From: Halorubrum trapanicum
GTDB taxonomy: Archaea; Halobacteriota; Halobacteria; Halobacteriales; Haloferacaceae
Direction of reading: 5' to 3'
Length of the DNA: 64,000 nucleotides
Assembly (NCBI RefSeq): GCF_017873555.1
Contig: NZ_JAGGKE010000011.1
Span: forward strand, 1-64,000
The notes beneath the pieces are model-generated. The model was given only the letters and a program-made list of their open reading frames with translations, searched no databases and was not told the origin of the DNA. Shown here one piece after another: positions 52,652 through 64,000 of the stretch; the stretch's first letter is position 1; each line of letters opens with the position of its first letter. The position numbers and the translations under genes were made by a program.

Positions 52652-53311
52652 TCAGACCCCTTCGACGAGCCGTTCGAGCTGCTCCGGCGGGACCGCGCCG
52701 CGGGCCGCGTGACCGTCGTACGCGAACGTCGGGACGCCGGTGACGCCCTGTCGCCTCGCGGCGTCGAACAGCTCGGTGACGCGCTCGCGGAGGTCGTCGT
52801 CGTCGAGCGCGCGGTCGACGACTCCGGGTTCGAGACCGTCGATCTCGGCCGCGATATCGCCGAGCACGTCGCGGTCGCCGATGTCGCGGCCCTCAAGCCA
52901 GAGCGCGTCGAAGACGGCCTCGTCGAACGCGAGCCACGCGTCCGGCGCGGTCTCGCGAACGCGGACCGAGACGATCTGCGCGGGCAGCGAGTCGACGTCG
53001 CTCGCGAGTTCCAGCTCCATCTCCTCGGCGCCGTACTCCGCTTGAAGCCGGCGGACGTTCTCGCGGGCCTGCTCGTAGTACTCCTCGTCTTTTCCGGTGT
53101 CGGCGTCGCCGTCGATCTCGCCGTCCGGCCCGCGCTGGCCCGCCCGGAGGTCGAACGGGTGCCAGTCGATGTCGAGCGGCTCCTCGCGCGTCTCCTGATA
53201 GTTCGCGAGCGACCGCCGCCCGAGGAAGCAGAACGGGCAGACGTAGTCGGAGTAGACGGTGATCGCCTCGCGCTCGTCGGCGCCGGACGCCGCGTCGGAG
53301 TCGGTTGCCAT
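52652..53311 (-). CDS. DsbA-family oxidoreductase (FrnE-like)
   Basis: The 219-residue protein has the thioredoxin-fold active site SDYVCPFCFLGRRSL (CPFC at about 26-29), an inserted helical domain (DVDSLPAQIVSVRVRE, AWLAFDEAVFDALW) and the cis-Pro loop GVTGVPTFAY. This matches FrnE/2-hydroxychromene-2-carboxylate isomerase-like DsbA proteins. No signal sequence is present, so it works in the cytoplasm. Confidence 0.92.
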   Translation of the reverse strand: MATDSDAASGADEREAITVYSDYVCPFCFLGRRSLANYQETREEPLDIDWHPFDLRAGQRGPDGEIDGDADTGKDEEYYEQARENVRRLQAEYGAEEMELELASDVDSLPAQIVSVRVRETAPDAWLAFDEAVFDALWLEGRDIGDRDVLGDIAAEIDGLEPGVVDRALDDDDLRERVTELFDAARRQGVTGVPTFAYDGHAARGAVPPEQLERLVEGV

Positions 53312-53457
53312 GCCCCCGCTACGCCCCGGAGCCGAAAAGGTCGTTCGGCGACGGCAGCGTGGGCGCGACGCGCACGGTGGCGCTCGCCCGGCGTGCGGAC
53401 CGTCCGCGTCGATCCCAAACCACTACCAATTAATACAACTAAGTTTTACCACCGCGT

Positions 53458-54306
53458 ATGCCCGAGTACGATCCGGTCGACCCGCCGGTCGCGCTGACGA
53501 TCGCCGGCAGCGACAGCGGCGGCGGGGCGGGAATCCAGGCGGACCTGACCGCGATGACCGCGCACGGCGTCTTCGGGACCGCGGTCGTGACGGCGACGAC
53601 CGCACAGAACACGCGGGGCGTCGAGGACGTCCACCCGCTCCCGGCCGACCACGTCGCGGCCCAGTACGCGGCGGTCGACGACGACTTCGCCGTCGGGGCG
53701 GTCAAGACGGGGATGTTGGCGACCGCGGAAATCGTCGAGACGGTGACCGAGGCGGTCGCGGACGCCGACGCCCCGGTCGTCGTCGATCCCGTGATGGTCG
53801 CGGCGACCGGCGATCGACTGCTCTCTCCCACCGCCGAGGACGCCTACGAGGACCTGATCGCGGCCGCGACGCTCGTCACGCCGAACGCCGACGAGGCCGC
53901 GGTGCTGACCGGCGACGCGGTCGAGACCCCGGCCGACGCCGAGCGCGCGGCCCGCGACCTCGTCGCGCTCGGCGCGGACGCGGCGCTGGTGAAGGGCGGG
54001 CACCTCGACGGCGGGTCGGTCGACGGTGACGTCGTCGTCGACACGCTCGTTCAGGCCGACGGCGCGGGCGGTGACGGGACCGTCCCGACCGTCGACCGCT
54101 TCGAGACGCCGCGGATCGACACCGACGCGACCCACGGCTCCGGCTGCGCGCTGTCGAGTGCGATCGCGGCACGGCTGGCGAGAGGAGAGCCGATTCGTGG
54201 AGCGGTCGGCGCCGCGGTCGAGGAGATGACCGAGGCGGTCCGGCGCGGCTACGACGCGGGTGAGGGACCGGGCGCGGTCAACCCGACGGTGTTAGGCAAG
54301 GAGTGA
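53458..54306 (+). CDS. thiD: Hydroxymethylpyrimidine(/phosphate) kinase ThiD
   Basis: The 282-residue protein starts ALTIAGSDSGGGAGIQADL and has AVKTGMLATAEIVETV, VVVDPVMVAATG and TLVTPNADEAAVLTG, then the ATP-site Asp/Gly in DTDATHGSGCALSSAIAA. It phosphorylates HMP and HMP-P in thiamine synthesis. Unlike many haloarchaeal ThiDN fusions it lacks a C-terminal ThiN domain. The upstream sequence AATTAATACAACTAAGTTTTA contains the likely promoter, too close to the ATG for a long riboswitch leader. Confidence 0.94.
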   Translation: MPEYDPVDPPVALTIAGSDSGGGAGIQADLTAMTAHGVFGTAVVTATTAQNTRGVEDVHPLPADHVAAQYAAVDDDFAVGAVKTGMLATAEIVETVTEAVADADAPVVVDPVMVAATGDRLLSPTAEDAYEDLIAAATLVTPNADEAAVLTGDAVETPADAERAARDLVALGADAALVKGGHLDGGSVDGDVVVDTLVQADGAGGDGTVPTVDRFETPRIDTDATHGSGCALSSAIAARLARGEPIRGAVGAAVEEMTEAVRRGYDAGEGPGAVNPTVLGKE

Positions 54307-54437
54307 GTGGTCGAAACGCTATCGTCTGACTCTGCCGAGTTCCGGTTCTTCGGAGACGATCTCTGTCGAGACGGCCGGTCAGCGAACGTGCGTCTCACCG
54401 ACCGAACCTCTTTCAATAACGACTATGAGCCTGAACT

Positions 54438-54827
54438 ATGGAACGGAAACGAATATCGTCTGGAACCGAATGGGAGTCGAAAGTCGGGTACTCTCGGGCC
54501 GTTCAAAAGGGCTCTCAAGTACACGTTTCTGGAACGACAGCGACTAGCGATGCTGGTGATATAGTTGGCAAAGACGACGCGTACGAACAGACGAAAAAAG
54601 CACTCCAGAACATCGAAGACGCCCTTCGAGAGACTGATACATCACTTGAGGACGTGGTCAGAACTCGAATGTTCGTCACCGATATCGATGAGTGGGAGGC
54701 AATCGGTGAGGCCCATGGTGAAGTGTTTCGTGACGTTCGCCCAGCCACCAGCATGGTGGAGGTGAATCGCCTCATCGATCCGGAGTTACTCGTTGAGATC
54801 GAGGCGGTTGCGATTATCTCTGAGTAA
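54438..54827 (+). CDS. Rid-family (RidA/YjgF) protein
   Basis: The 129-residue protein matches the Rid family: SGTEWESKVGYSRAVQKG, VHVSGTTAT, then VVRTRMFVTDI and RPATSMVEVNRLIDPELLVE. The conserved Arg in the RPA-S-x-x-V segment binds the carboxylate of 2-aminoacrylate/imine substrates in RidA. The N-terminal ISSGTEWE resembles a Rid subgroup distinct from RidA itself. The gene is AT-richer than its neighbours, possibly transferred. Confidence 0.87.
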   Translation: MERKRISSGTEWESKVGYSRAVQKGSQVHVSGTTATSDAGDIVGKDDAYEQTKKALQNIEDALRETDTSLEDVVRTRMFVTDIDEWEAIGEAHGEVFRDVRPATSMVEVNRLIDPELLVEIEAVAIISE

Positions 54828-54963
54828 GTCCCTCCCCTGTACTGAGCGATTCGTGAGTCCTCTGTACTGAGATTGAAGACGAGAACCGATCAACTGCTAA
54901 CTTTACGGAATACAAGGGGAATGCCCCGGAGCTTAACCTCGAAGTGATTCACGCCGCTCATTC

Positions 54964-55761
54964 CTATAAATACGCCAACGGGACCATCAGCGCGGCGCCG
55001 AGCGCGACGCCGCCGCCGAGGATCCGCCTGCCGCCGTGCGGGAGGTCGGAACCGGTCTCCAGCGCCTCGGGGATGAACTCCGAGCAGACGAGGTAGATCA
55101 TCGCGCCCGCGGCGAAGCCGAAGCCGTACGGGAGGAACTCGCGGGCGTACCGCACGAACGCGAACGCGATCACGGCCCCGATCGGCTGCGGGAGACTGGA
55201 GAACACCGACCACCACACCATCTTCCACTTCGAGACGCCCATCGCCCGCAGCGGGATCGAGATGGCCGTCCCCTCCGGGACGTTGTGGATCGAGATGGCG
55301 ACGGTCATGAACACGGCCAGTAGCGGGACCGTGAAGCCGAACAGCGCGGTGCCGCCCTCCAGTCCGAGGTCCGCGAAGGAGACGCCGACAGCGATCCCCT
55401 CCGGGAAGCTGTGGACCGTCAGCACGCCGAGGATCAGAAGTAGCTTCTTGAAGTCGGCCTCCGCGTACTCCCGCGGGTCGATCTCGGCGTCGGTCAACAC
55501 GTCGTGCGCGAGGACGACGAGAACGACGCCCGCGAGCATCCCGATCCCGATCTCCGCGGGGGTCCCCTCCGCGAGCCCCTCTTGGATCAGGCCGAACAGC
55601 GACGCCGACAGCATGATCCCCGACGCGAACCCCCACAGCGCAACGTTCCCGCGGTCGCTGATGGCGTCGAAGAAGAAGAACGGCAGCGCCCCGATCCCGG
55701 TCGCCAGCGCCGTGATCAGGCCGGCGACGAAGACGAACGCGTAGGCGTCGAGCGCGACCAT
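54964..55761 (-). CDS. ZIP-family metal transporter
   Basis: The 265-residue protein has eight hydrophobic helices. The ZIP metal site is in HSFPEGIAVGVSFADLG (helix 4) and SIHNVPEGTAISIPLR (helix 5), with the paired His, Glu and Pro of the family. It moves Zn2+ or related divalent metals into the cytoplasm. A Met 15 codons upstream is an alternative start. The DNA around its start also reads open further upstream, but that region belongs to the transducer gene. Confidence 0.9.
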   Translation of the reverse strand: MVALDAYAFVFVAGLITALATGIGALPFFFFDAISDRGNVALWGFASGIMLSASLFGLIQEGLAEGTPAEIGIGMLAGVVLVVLAHDVLTDAEIDPREYAEADFKKLLLILGVLTVHSFPEGIAVGVSFADLGLEGGTALFGFTVPLLAVFMTVAISIHNVPEGTAISIPLRAMGVSKWKMVWWSVFSSLPQPIGAVIAFAFVRYAREFLPYGFGFAAGAMIYLVCSEFIPEALETGSDLPHGGRRILGGGVALGAALMVPLAYL

Positions 55762-55835
55762 CGGGCGGCGGTACGCCCGTCTCGGTGATAACTCCGGTGG
55801 GCGCATCCGCGTCCCGGGAAGGCGGTCGCCGGGCG

Positions 55836-56717
55836 CTACTCGACGAGTTCGCCCAGTTCGTCGATCTTCTCGGTCTGCTCCTCGTTGGCCGCCCCGATCC
55901 GCTCCGCCTCGGCCGCGACGTCGTCGGCGGTGTCGGCCGCCGAGTCGATCATCGACGACACCTCCTCGGTGGAGGCGGCCTGCTGGTCCGTCGCGTCGGC
56001 AACCTCGCCGACGCCCTCCGTGGCCTCGGTGACCGCGTCGTCGATGTCGTGGAGCACGTCGACCGTCTCGTCGACCCGGTCGAGACCCGTTCGGACCTCG
56101 TCGCTCGCGTTCTCGATCCGTTCGCTCGTCTCGTGGGTGTCCGCTTTGATCTCGTCGACCAGCTCCTCGATGTCCTCCGCGTTCCGCTGTGACTCCTCCG
56201 CGAGATTCTTCACCTCCTCGGCGACGACCGCGAAGCCGTCGCCCGCCTCGCCCGCCCGGGCCGCCTCGATGGAGGCGTTCAGCGCGAGCATGTTCGTCTG
56301 GTCGGCGATGTCGTCGATCACGTCGACGATCTCGTCGATCCGCCCGATCCGGTCTTCGAGCCGCGAGACGGTCTCGGACACCTCGTCGTTGGCCGACTCG
56401 ACGGTCTCCATCGCGTCGATCGCGTTCTCGGCGACCGCACACCCCTCCTCGGTCAGCTCCTGGGCGTGGCTGCTCACCGTCTCGACCTCCTCGGCGCTGG
56501 CGGCGATCTCCTCGACCGTCGCCGACAGGTTCGACACCTCCTCGGAGATCTCCCGCATGGACGCCGACTGCTCTTCGGTCAGCTCGGTCACCTCGTTCGA
56601 CCCTTTCGAAACGATCTGCGAGATCCGGAGCAGCTGCTCTACGGTCTCGCCGATTTCCGCCTGCACGTCCGATTCAGGAGGGTCATCCGCCTCAGATCCG
56701 TTCGATCGGGTTGCCAT
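55836..56717 (-). CDS. Soluble methyl-accepting transducer protein
   Basis: The 293-residue protein is almost wholly the coiled-coil signalling domain of a chemotaxis transducer, with the hairpin tip LNASIEAARAGEAGDGFAVV then AEEVKNLAEES, which binds CheA/CheW. Heptad-like helices flank it. There is no membrane helix, HAMP or sensor domain; the N-terminal 25 residues are acidic and disordered. It may sense through a partner or work as a cytoplasmic transducer. No other che gene is near. Confidence 0.9.
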   Translation of the reverse strand: MATRSNGSEADDPPESDVQAEIGETVEQLLRISQIVSKGSNEVTELTEEQSASMREISEEVSNLSATVEEIAASAEEVETVSSHAQELTEEGCAVAENAIDAMETVESANDEVSETVSRLEDRIGRIDEIVDVIDDIADQTNMLALNASIEAARAGEAGDGFAVVAEEVKNLAEESQRNAEDIEELVDEIKADTHETSERIENASDEVRTGLDRVDETVDVLHDIDDAVTEATEGVGEVADATDQQAASTEEVSSMIDSAADTADDVAAEAERIGAANEEQTEKIDELGELVE

Positions 56718-56932
56718 ACGAACCTCTCCCCCCGGGGCGGTGGTTAAATTGACGGTGAAATTACCAGAACGGATAACGCAACAGGAGCGGTGTAGGATCG
56801 GAAGTAATTCAGGGTTCTGTGGCCGTGTAAGTGGTTGCTTGTGGACAACGTCTCGAACGCAGTCATTCTCAAAATCTCCGGTATGATAATTGCTGGAAAA
56901 CGCTTTTCAGGAAGTGTTGGCCGATTGTAAGC

Positions 56933-57346
56933 ATGGCAACATCGACGACAGTGATCGAGGAGACCGACATCTACACCGTCGAGTGGGACGCGTCGCTCGA
57001 CCTCCCCGTGTTCACGTGGGACGAGTACGCCGCCGGCGAGGCGTTCCGCGAGGGCGCTCGGCGCTGGGAGGAGATCATCGCGGACCGGAACGCGGACAAG
57101 TACATCGTGAACACCGCGGGCGTGACCGCACACGACGACGCCGACAAGCGATGGCTCGGCGAGGAGTGGGTCCCCGACCTCATCGATAAGGGAGTGACGC
57201 GCGGCGCCGGCGTGTACGCGGACTCCGCGATCGCGAGCATGGAGATGGAGGAGGTCGAGAAACAGCTGAGTTCGATCGCCCCCGAGTTCGAGTTCCGCGC
57301 GTTCGCGAGCAACGAGGAAGCGAAGGCGTGGCTGCGAGACCAGTAA
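56933..57346 (+). CDS. STAS/SpoIIAA-like domain protein
   Basis: This 137-residue protein reads as a single alpha/beta domain: IYTVEWDASLDLPVFTWDEY, DKYIVNTAGVTAHDD, WVPDLIDKGVTRGAGVYAD and FRAFASNEEAKAWL. The strand-helix pattern and the ending resemble the SpoIIAA-like/STAS group. No phosphorylatable Ser typical of SpoIIAA is evident. It lies divergently from the transducer gene, sharing about 215 bp. A role in signalling is only suggested. Confidence 0.65.
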   Translation: MATSTTVIEETDIYTVEWDASLDLPVFTWDEYAAGEAFREGARRWEEIIADRNADKYIVNTAGVTAHDDADKRWLGEEWVPDLIDKGVTRGAGVYADSAIASMEMEEVEKQLSSIAPEFEFRAFASNEEAKAWLRDQ

Positions 57347-57452
57347 CGCGACGCGGCGACTGACGCTCCCCTTTTTGCGTGGCGTGGTCACCCCGACGAC
57401 GCCGGGCGGATAGTGAGACGAGGCCACCGGATCTCCCATCCCGCGTCACCGG

Positions 57453-58313
57453 TCACTCGGCTCCGCCGAGCCCGGCAGGCTCGATTTCGAAGATGCGAGC
57501 CTCACAGCCCTCACAGCGCCCGACAACCACGTCGCGGGTGGTACAACAGGACGCGACGACCTCCTCTCCGACCGTCACCTCGCCCCCGCAGGCCGGACAC
57601 TCCTCGACGAACAGCCGCAGCCCGCCGAGCACCTCGCTCCGCGCCGGCTGCGGGAGGTCGGTCCACCCGTCGTCGTTCGCTCGCAGCACCCGGTCCGCGG
57701 CGGCGTCCGCGAGGAACGCCGGCTGCGACACCCAGTGGCCGATCCGATCGCCGTCGACGGCGGCGAACACCGCGTTCCCCCGCTCCTCGACCGACAGCCC
57801 CGGCTCGTCGGCGGCGTCCACGTCGGCGAGCCGCGCGACCGCCGCGGCGTCGTCCGCCTTCCGGGCGTCGTCGAGCGCGTCCCGCCACGCCGACGCGAAC
57901 CACGGGGCGTACGTCAGGTCGCTCCCGTCGTCGGTCTCGACGAGCGCGCCGGCGTCGAGCAGGTACGACTGCGGGTCGACGGCGGTCCCGTCGGGTGACG
58001 CCCCTCGCGACGCGTCCGCCGACGCCCGCGTCGCGCCCGTCGGCGCCTTCCCGAACAGTCGGAGCACCGACTTAGGGAGGTAGCGCTTCGTGAGTTCGGG
58101 CGTGCCCGGCACGAGGTAGCCGCGCAGCCAGACCGCCGCGAGCGAGACCGTCGTCGCGGCCGCGCCGACGGGCGGGGCGACGGCGACGGCGACCGCCGCG
58201 CCGAGCGCGACTCCGATCGCGACGTTGACGACGGTACAGGGGAGACAGCGGTTCTCGCCGGTGTACTCTGGCTGTCGGATCCGGTCGACGAGCGAGCCGC
58301 CCGGCGTGTCCAT
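57453..58313 (-). CDS. Membrane protein with C-terminal zinc-binding domain
   Basis: The 286-residue protein has N-terminal RCLPCTVVNVAIGVALGA, a pair of helices (to about residue 65), a central soluble region and a C-terminal Cys-rich module: CPACGGEVTV, VASCCTTRDVVVGRCEGCEA. It could bind zinc through four or more Cys. Family known from haloarchaea; no function assigned. Confidence 0.72.
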   Translation of the reverse strand: MDTPGGSLVDRIRQPEYTGENRCLPCTVVNVAIGVALGAAVAVAVAPPVGAAATTVSLAAVWLRGYLVPGTPELTKRYLPKSVLRLFGKAPTGATRASADASRGASPDGTAVDPQSYLLDAGALVETDDGSDLTYAPWFASAWRDALDDARKADDAAAVARLADVDAADEPGLSVEERGNAVFAAVDGDRIGHWVSQPAFLADAAADRVLRANDDGWTDLPQPARSEVLGGLRLFVEECPACGGEVTVGEEVVASCCTTRDVVVGRCEGCEARIFEIEPAGLGGAE

Positions 58314-58440
58314 ACACCCCCTACGCGCGGCGGGAGCTTGTAACTACGGCCGCCGGGCCCCGCTCCCGCCGACCGTCCCGCGGGCGCAGTCGTCCGCGGA
58401 CCCGCAGGGTTTTAGCCGCGCACGGCGGGAGTACGGACAT

Positions 58441-61269
<2,829 letters not shown>

Positions 61270-61316
61270 CTGCGTCTGACGTAAGAACTAATGTCCGACC
61301 TCGTCGTGTGGTGTGT

Positions 61317-61667
61317 ATGGGCATCATGAGCAAGATCCTCGGCGGAAGTGGGAGCCGCTCCGTCGACGACTACGTCGAGCTCGACACGGACGACTTCGCC
61401 GACGCGCACGCGGAGACGGGTACGCAGGTACACTTCGCCGAAATCGGCGATCAGAGCGACATCATTCCGATCAAAGACGCCGTCTACGACGGCGACTTCG
61501 TCATCGCCGACATCACCCGCCACTCCACGTCGGACCGGACGATAGAACACGTCTACGACGAGCTTCGGCAGGTGGTCCAGGAGGTCGACGGCGACATCGT
61601 CCAGAAGGGCGACGACCAGATCATCGTCACTCCCACCGGCGTGAAGGTCTCGCGACAGAAACTGTAG
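61317..61667 (+). CDS. sepF: Cell division protein SepF
   Basis: The 116-residue protein starts MGIMSKILGGSGSRSVDDYV, an amphipathic membrane-targeting helix, followed by the SepF core with DSDIIPIKDAVYDGDFVIAD, RTIEHVYDELRQVVQEVDG and TPTGVKVSRQKL. In archaea SepF anchors FtsZ to the membrane at mid-cell. It follows mutS by 47 bp on the same strand with a likely own promoter. Confidence 0.9.
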   Translation: MGIMSKILGGSGSRSVDDYVELDTDDFADAHAETGTQVHFAEIGDQSDIIPIKDAVYDGDFVIADITRHSTSDRTIEHVYDELRQVVQEVDGDIVQKGDDQIIVTPTGVKVSRQKL

Positions 61668-61788
61668 GCACCTCGTTCCGGCGGTCTCGATCCGCCTCTC
61701 CTCCAGGTATCCCGCATCTGCGACCCGGACCCGGGCGTACCGGTCGAACCGTGTCATATATGCCGTTCTCCCGCCCACGTAGAGTCGA

Positions 61789-62694
61789 ATGGACGAGCCG
61801 GTCCTGCTGACGGGCGCCGGCGGACGGGTGGGACAGGCCATCCTCCGCGGTCTCGGCGACGACTACGAGTGGCGACTCCTCGACCGCGAGCCGCTCCCGG
61901 CCGCGAAGGTGCCCGACGGGGTCACCGACGCCGACCGGTACGTCGCCGACATCACCGACGAGCGCGCCGTCCGCGAGGCGGTCGCCGACGTCGGTGCGGT
62001 GATCCACCTCGCCGGCGACCCCCGGAAGACGGCGCCGTGGGACTCGGTCCTCCGAAACAACATCGACGGGGCGCAGGTCGTGATGCGCGCCGCCGCCGAG
62101 ACCGGCGTCGAGAAGTTCGCGTTCGCCTCTTCGAACCACGCCGTCGGCGGCTACGAGACCGACGAGCGTACGCCGGACCTGTACCGCCCCGACGACGACT
62201 ACCGGCTCGACGGCACCGAACTCCCCCGCCCCGGCAACCTCTACGGCGTCTCGAAGGCGGCGGGCGAGTCGCTCGGGCGCTTCTACCACGACGAGTTCGG
62301 CATGAGCGTCGTCTGCGTCCGCATCGGGAACCTCACCAGGGACCACCCGCCCCGCGAGTACGAGCGCGGGCAGGCGATGTGGCTCTCGCACCGCGACTGC
62401 GCGCACCTGTTCGACCGGTGTCTCCGGGCCGACTACGGCTACGAGATCGTGTACGGCATCTCGGACAACGACCGCCGCTACTACTCGATCGAACGCGCCC
62501 GCGAGGCGCTCGGCTACGATCCGGCCGACAACTCCGCGGACTACACCTTCGAGGGCGAACCGAAGGCGGACCGTGACGTTGACGCGGCGGGGGAGGGGTC
62601 CGCTGCCGATTCCGACGCGCCCGACGCTGACGACGACGCGCCCGCGGAACCCAACTTCCCCGCCGACCCCGATGCGCCGAGCGACGACGCCTGA
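61789..62694 (+). CDS. azf: NAD-dependent glucose-6-phosphate dehydrogenase (Azf-type extended SDR)
   Basis: The 301-residue protein has the NAD-binding TGAGGRVGQAI (residues 8-18) and catalytic Tyr152/Lys156 in NLYGVSKAAGE. Overall it resembles the haloarchaeal Azf glucose-6-phosphate dehydrogenase and related uronate dehydrogenases, e.g. LTGAGGRVGQ, FASSNHAVGGYE and RIGNLTRDHP. Azf starts the oxidative pentose phosphate pathway in Haloferax. A 45-residue acidic C-terminal tail is an addition. Uronate dehydrogenase activity cannot be excluded. Confidence 0.8.
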   Translation: MDEPVLLTGAGGRVGQAILRGLGDDYEWRLLDREPLPAAKVPDGVTDADRYVADITDERAVREAVADVGAVIHLAGDPRKTAPWDSVLRNNIDGAQVVMRAAAETGVEKFAFASSNHAVGGYETDERTPDLYRPDDDYRLDGTELPRPGNLYGVSKAAGESLGRFYHDEFGMSVVCVRIGNLTRDHPPREYERGQAMWLSHRDCAHLFDRCLRADYGYEIVYGISDNDRRYYSIERAREALGYDPADNSADYTFEGEPKADRDVDAAGEGSAADSDAPDADDDAPAEPNFPADPDAPSDDA

Positions 62695-62749
62695 TCGATC
62701 CCGGTGGCCGTCGCCCGCGCCGCCGCTCCGACGCCGCGATACCGCGCCG

Positions 62750-63415
62750 CTAAAACAGGTCGTCGACGTCGCGCCGCTTCCGCTCCTCGATATCGACGTG
62801 ATCGCGCAGCCGCGCCGCCACCTGCGGCCGCGCGTCGGGGGTGCGGAGGTACGCGAACAGCAGCTCCGCGAAGCGGGTCCGGCCCGTCCCGCGCTCTTCG
62901 CGCGCGAGGTCGGCCGCGGTCGCGAGCGCCTCCGCGTCGCCCGGCTCCCCCGTCCTCGCCAGCGCCGGCGCCGCGATCCCCGCCCCGACGAGCGACAGCC
63001 CGTCGAAACCCGGCGTCTCGTCGCCGACGCGAATCCGCGGCACGCTCGCCGACTCCACGTCTCTCGGGGCCGCAGCGAGTCGCTCCGCCCACTCGCGGAC
63101 GGGTTCGATCGCGATCCCCTGCGGGTCGGCGACTCCGTTCAGCGCCGCGGCGGCGGCCTGTGCGTGTTCGATCGTCTCGGAGCGGTCGCCGTCGATCGCG
63201 CCCTGCGTCGCCGCCGCGGTCGCCGCTAGCCCCCGGAGCAGCCGCTCGGTGCCGTCGTTATCGCCGCCGTCCGGCGGTCGCCGTTCGCCTTCCCAGACGT
63301 CGCGGGCCGCGAGGAACCGGTCCTCGTTGAACAGCGCGGCGCCGGCGGTGATCGCGGCTAACGCGGACGGCGTGTCGCGCGCGTTTTCGTTCTGCCCGGA
63401 GTCGCGGTCGGTCAC
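62750..63415 (-). CDS. DUF309-family protein
   Basis: The 221-residue protein has the DUF309 pattern ALFNEDRFLAARDVWEGERR, corresponding to the F-N-x2-x-Y-F-x-A-H-E-x-W-E signature, followed by LLRGLAATAAATQGAIDGDR. The canonical His is replaced (AARDVWE), so the proposed metal site may be incomplete. The C-terminal half is helical with a basic end (RKRRDVDDLF). Function unknown. Confidence 0.75.
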   Translation of the reverse strand: MTDRDSGQNENARDTPSALAAITAGAALFNEDRFLAARDVWEGERRPPDGGDNDGTERLLRGLAATAAATQGAIDGDRSETIEHAQAAAAALNGVADPQGIAIEPVREWAERLAAAPRDVESASVPRIRVGDETPGFDGLSLVGAGIAAPALARTGEPGDAEALATAADLAREERGTGRTRFAELLFAYLRTPDARPQVAARLRDHVDIEERKRRDVDDLF

Positions 63416-63540
63416 GCCTCGCGGTCGGCGGCGACGACTGATAAATGGCGAGTTCCGCGACCGGCAGAGGGCGAGCGGTCAGCGGGGGAGCGGAGGGCGA
63501 GCGGTCAGCGGGGGAGAGATCGTCGCCCGCGGCGGGCGGA

Positions 63541-63819
63541 TCAGGTCTCTCGGACGGCGCCTTCGTCGTCCGGCAGGCGGATCGTCCGGTCGACCGCGCT
63601 CGGGTACCGCCGGTGAAGCGCCGCGCCGGCGATCGCGCCGCAGAGGGCCGCCAGCGCGACCGCGGCCGCGGTCGGGAACGAGAGGGCCGCGACCGTCAAC
63701 ACCGGCAGCGCCGCGAAGGCGATCGCGACGCCGAGTGACGGGAGGGCCGCCGACCGGTGGGGATTCGCGTACAGATCGGGGTGGACGGTGCGTCTGGAGG
63801 GGGATCGGTCTGGATTCAT
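63541..63819 (-). CDS. Small membrane protein
   Basis: The 92-residue protein starts MNPDRSPSRRTVHPDLYANP, has two hydrophobic helices (about 25-65) and a basic/acidic end (RRYPSAVDRTIRLPDDE). The ATG at 63819 is preferred to a 56-codon upstream extension rich in Arg. No function known. Confidence 0.6.
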   Translation of the reverse strand: MNPDRSPSRRTVHPDLYANPHRSAALPSLGVAIAFAALPVLTVAALSFPTAAAVALAALCGAIAGAALHRRYPSAVDRTIRLPDDEGAVRET

Positions 63820-64000
63820 CGTCGGATGTGGATCGCGGCGCGAGGCGTCCGCCTCGCGGTTCGAGTCGGTTCGGTCGCCGAGGACGGCGTCGTGCGGTCT
63901 GCGGGCGACGAAGCGGTGTCGGGGAACGTCCGAGGGAAGGCGGCGCTCGCTTCGGGCACGAGTCGGCCGTCTCCCGTTCGGGGTCACGCGGCGGGGGTGC

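Noticed and set aside
53312-53457. Possible thiamine riboswitch upstream of thiD
   Set aside because: The 146-base gap lacks the conserved CTGAGA core of TPP riboswitches, and the promoter-like sequence lies too close to the start codon.
54964-56442. A long minus-strand frame extending the ZIP transporter upstream
   Set aside because: The extension overlaps the transducer gene in another frame and is Arg/Gly-rich. The transporter's own start at 55761 gives the expected membrane protein.

Overview
The window is a stretch of haloarchaeal chromosome, most like Halorubrum or a close relative. The DNA is visibly GC-rich with strong third-position G/C bias. The proteins are acidic. Many genes have a TATA box about 25-30 bases before the start codon, as expected for leaderless archaeal transcripts. 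The gene content is euryarchaeal: transcription factor B, ribosomal protein L10e, archaeal-type S-adenosylhomocysteinase, NucS, SepF, an FAU-1-type RNase and an Azf-type glucose-6-phosphate dehydrogenase. No replication origin, rRNA or CRISPR array is visible.

Layout. 0-5 kb: tRNA-Cys, a secreted protein, an HD hydrolase, a VOC dioxygenase/esterase pair and a DUF1028 protein. 5-18 kb: small housekeeping and Fe-S genes (EEP nuclease, PUA protein, two 2Fe-2S ferredoxins, NifU-like scaffold, FAU-1 RNase, PrsW protease, ROK kinase, UspA, CspA, zinc-ribbon proteins). 17.3-20.7 kb: an accessory patch with a two-gene toxin-antitoxin-like cassette, a duplicated tRNA-Phe 3' end resembling an att site, an orphan cytosine methyltransferase and tRNA-Pro. 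20.7-30 kb: Ski2-like helicase, rpl10e, nucS, ahcY, a secreted repeat protein and an SAH/MTA-type deaminase, with an IS200/IS605-like remnant. 30-41 kb: LEA14-like protein, MptD-like aldolase, a complete dipeptide ABC transporter (dppABCDF) and a GTPBP1-type GTPase. 41-48 kb: regulators (HFX_2341-like, TFB, HTH), a ParA-like protein with a degenerate P-loop, and a short AT-rich island beside a broken tfb fragment. 48-64 kb: HIT protein, membrane proteins, an apparently circularly permuted solute-binding protein with a PAP2 enzyme, DsbA/FrnE, thiD, RidA, ZIP transporter, a soluble transducer, mutS, sepF and azf.

The most striking feature is a dispersed structured repeat of about 290-415 bp present four times (6061-6475, 20259-20552, 24510-24800, 28331-28651), always in the same orientation. 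Each copy carries three nested hairpins. Loop and linker sequences are conserved while stem sequences differ between copies with compensating changes. Copies are bounded by near-palindromic TTTATAAA boxes and lie 3' of minus-strand genes. Several details (G-U instead of A-C, tandem G-A mismatches) suggest the functional molecule is an RNA read from the minus strand.

Two further points stand out. The 652-residue solute-binding protein at 49788 seems to have its two lobes in swapped order. A tfb gene fragment marks the left edge of the AT-rich island. All functional calls come from reading the sequence and from knowledge of the families; no database search was run.
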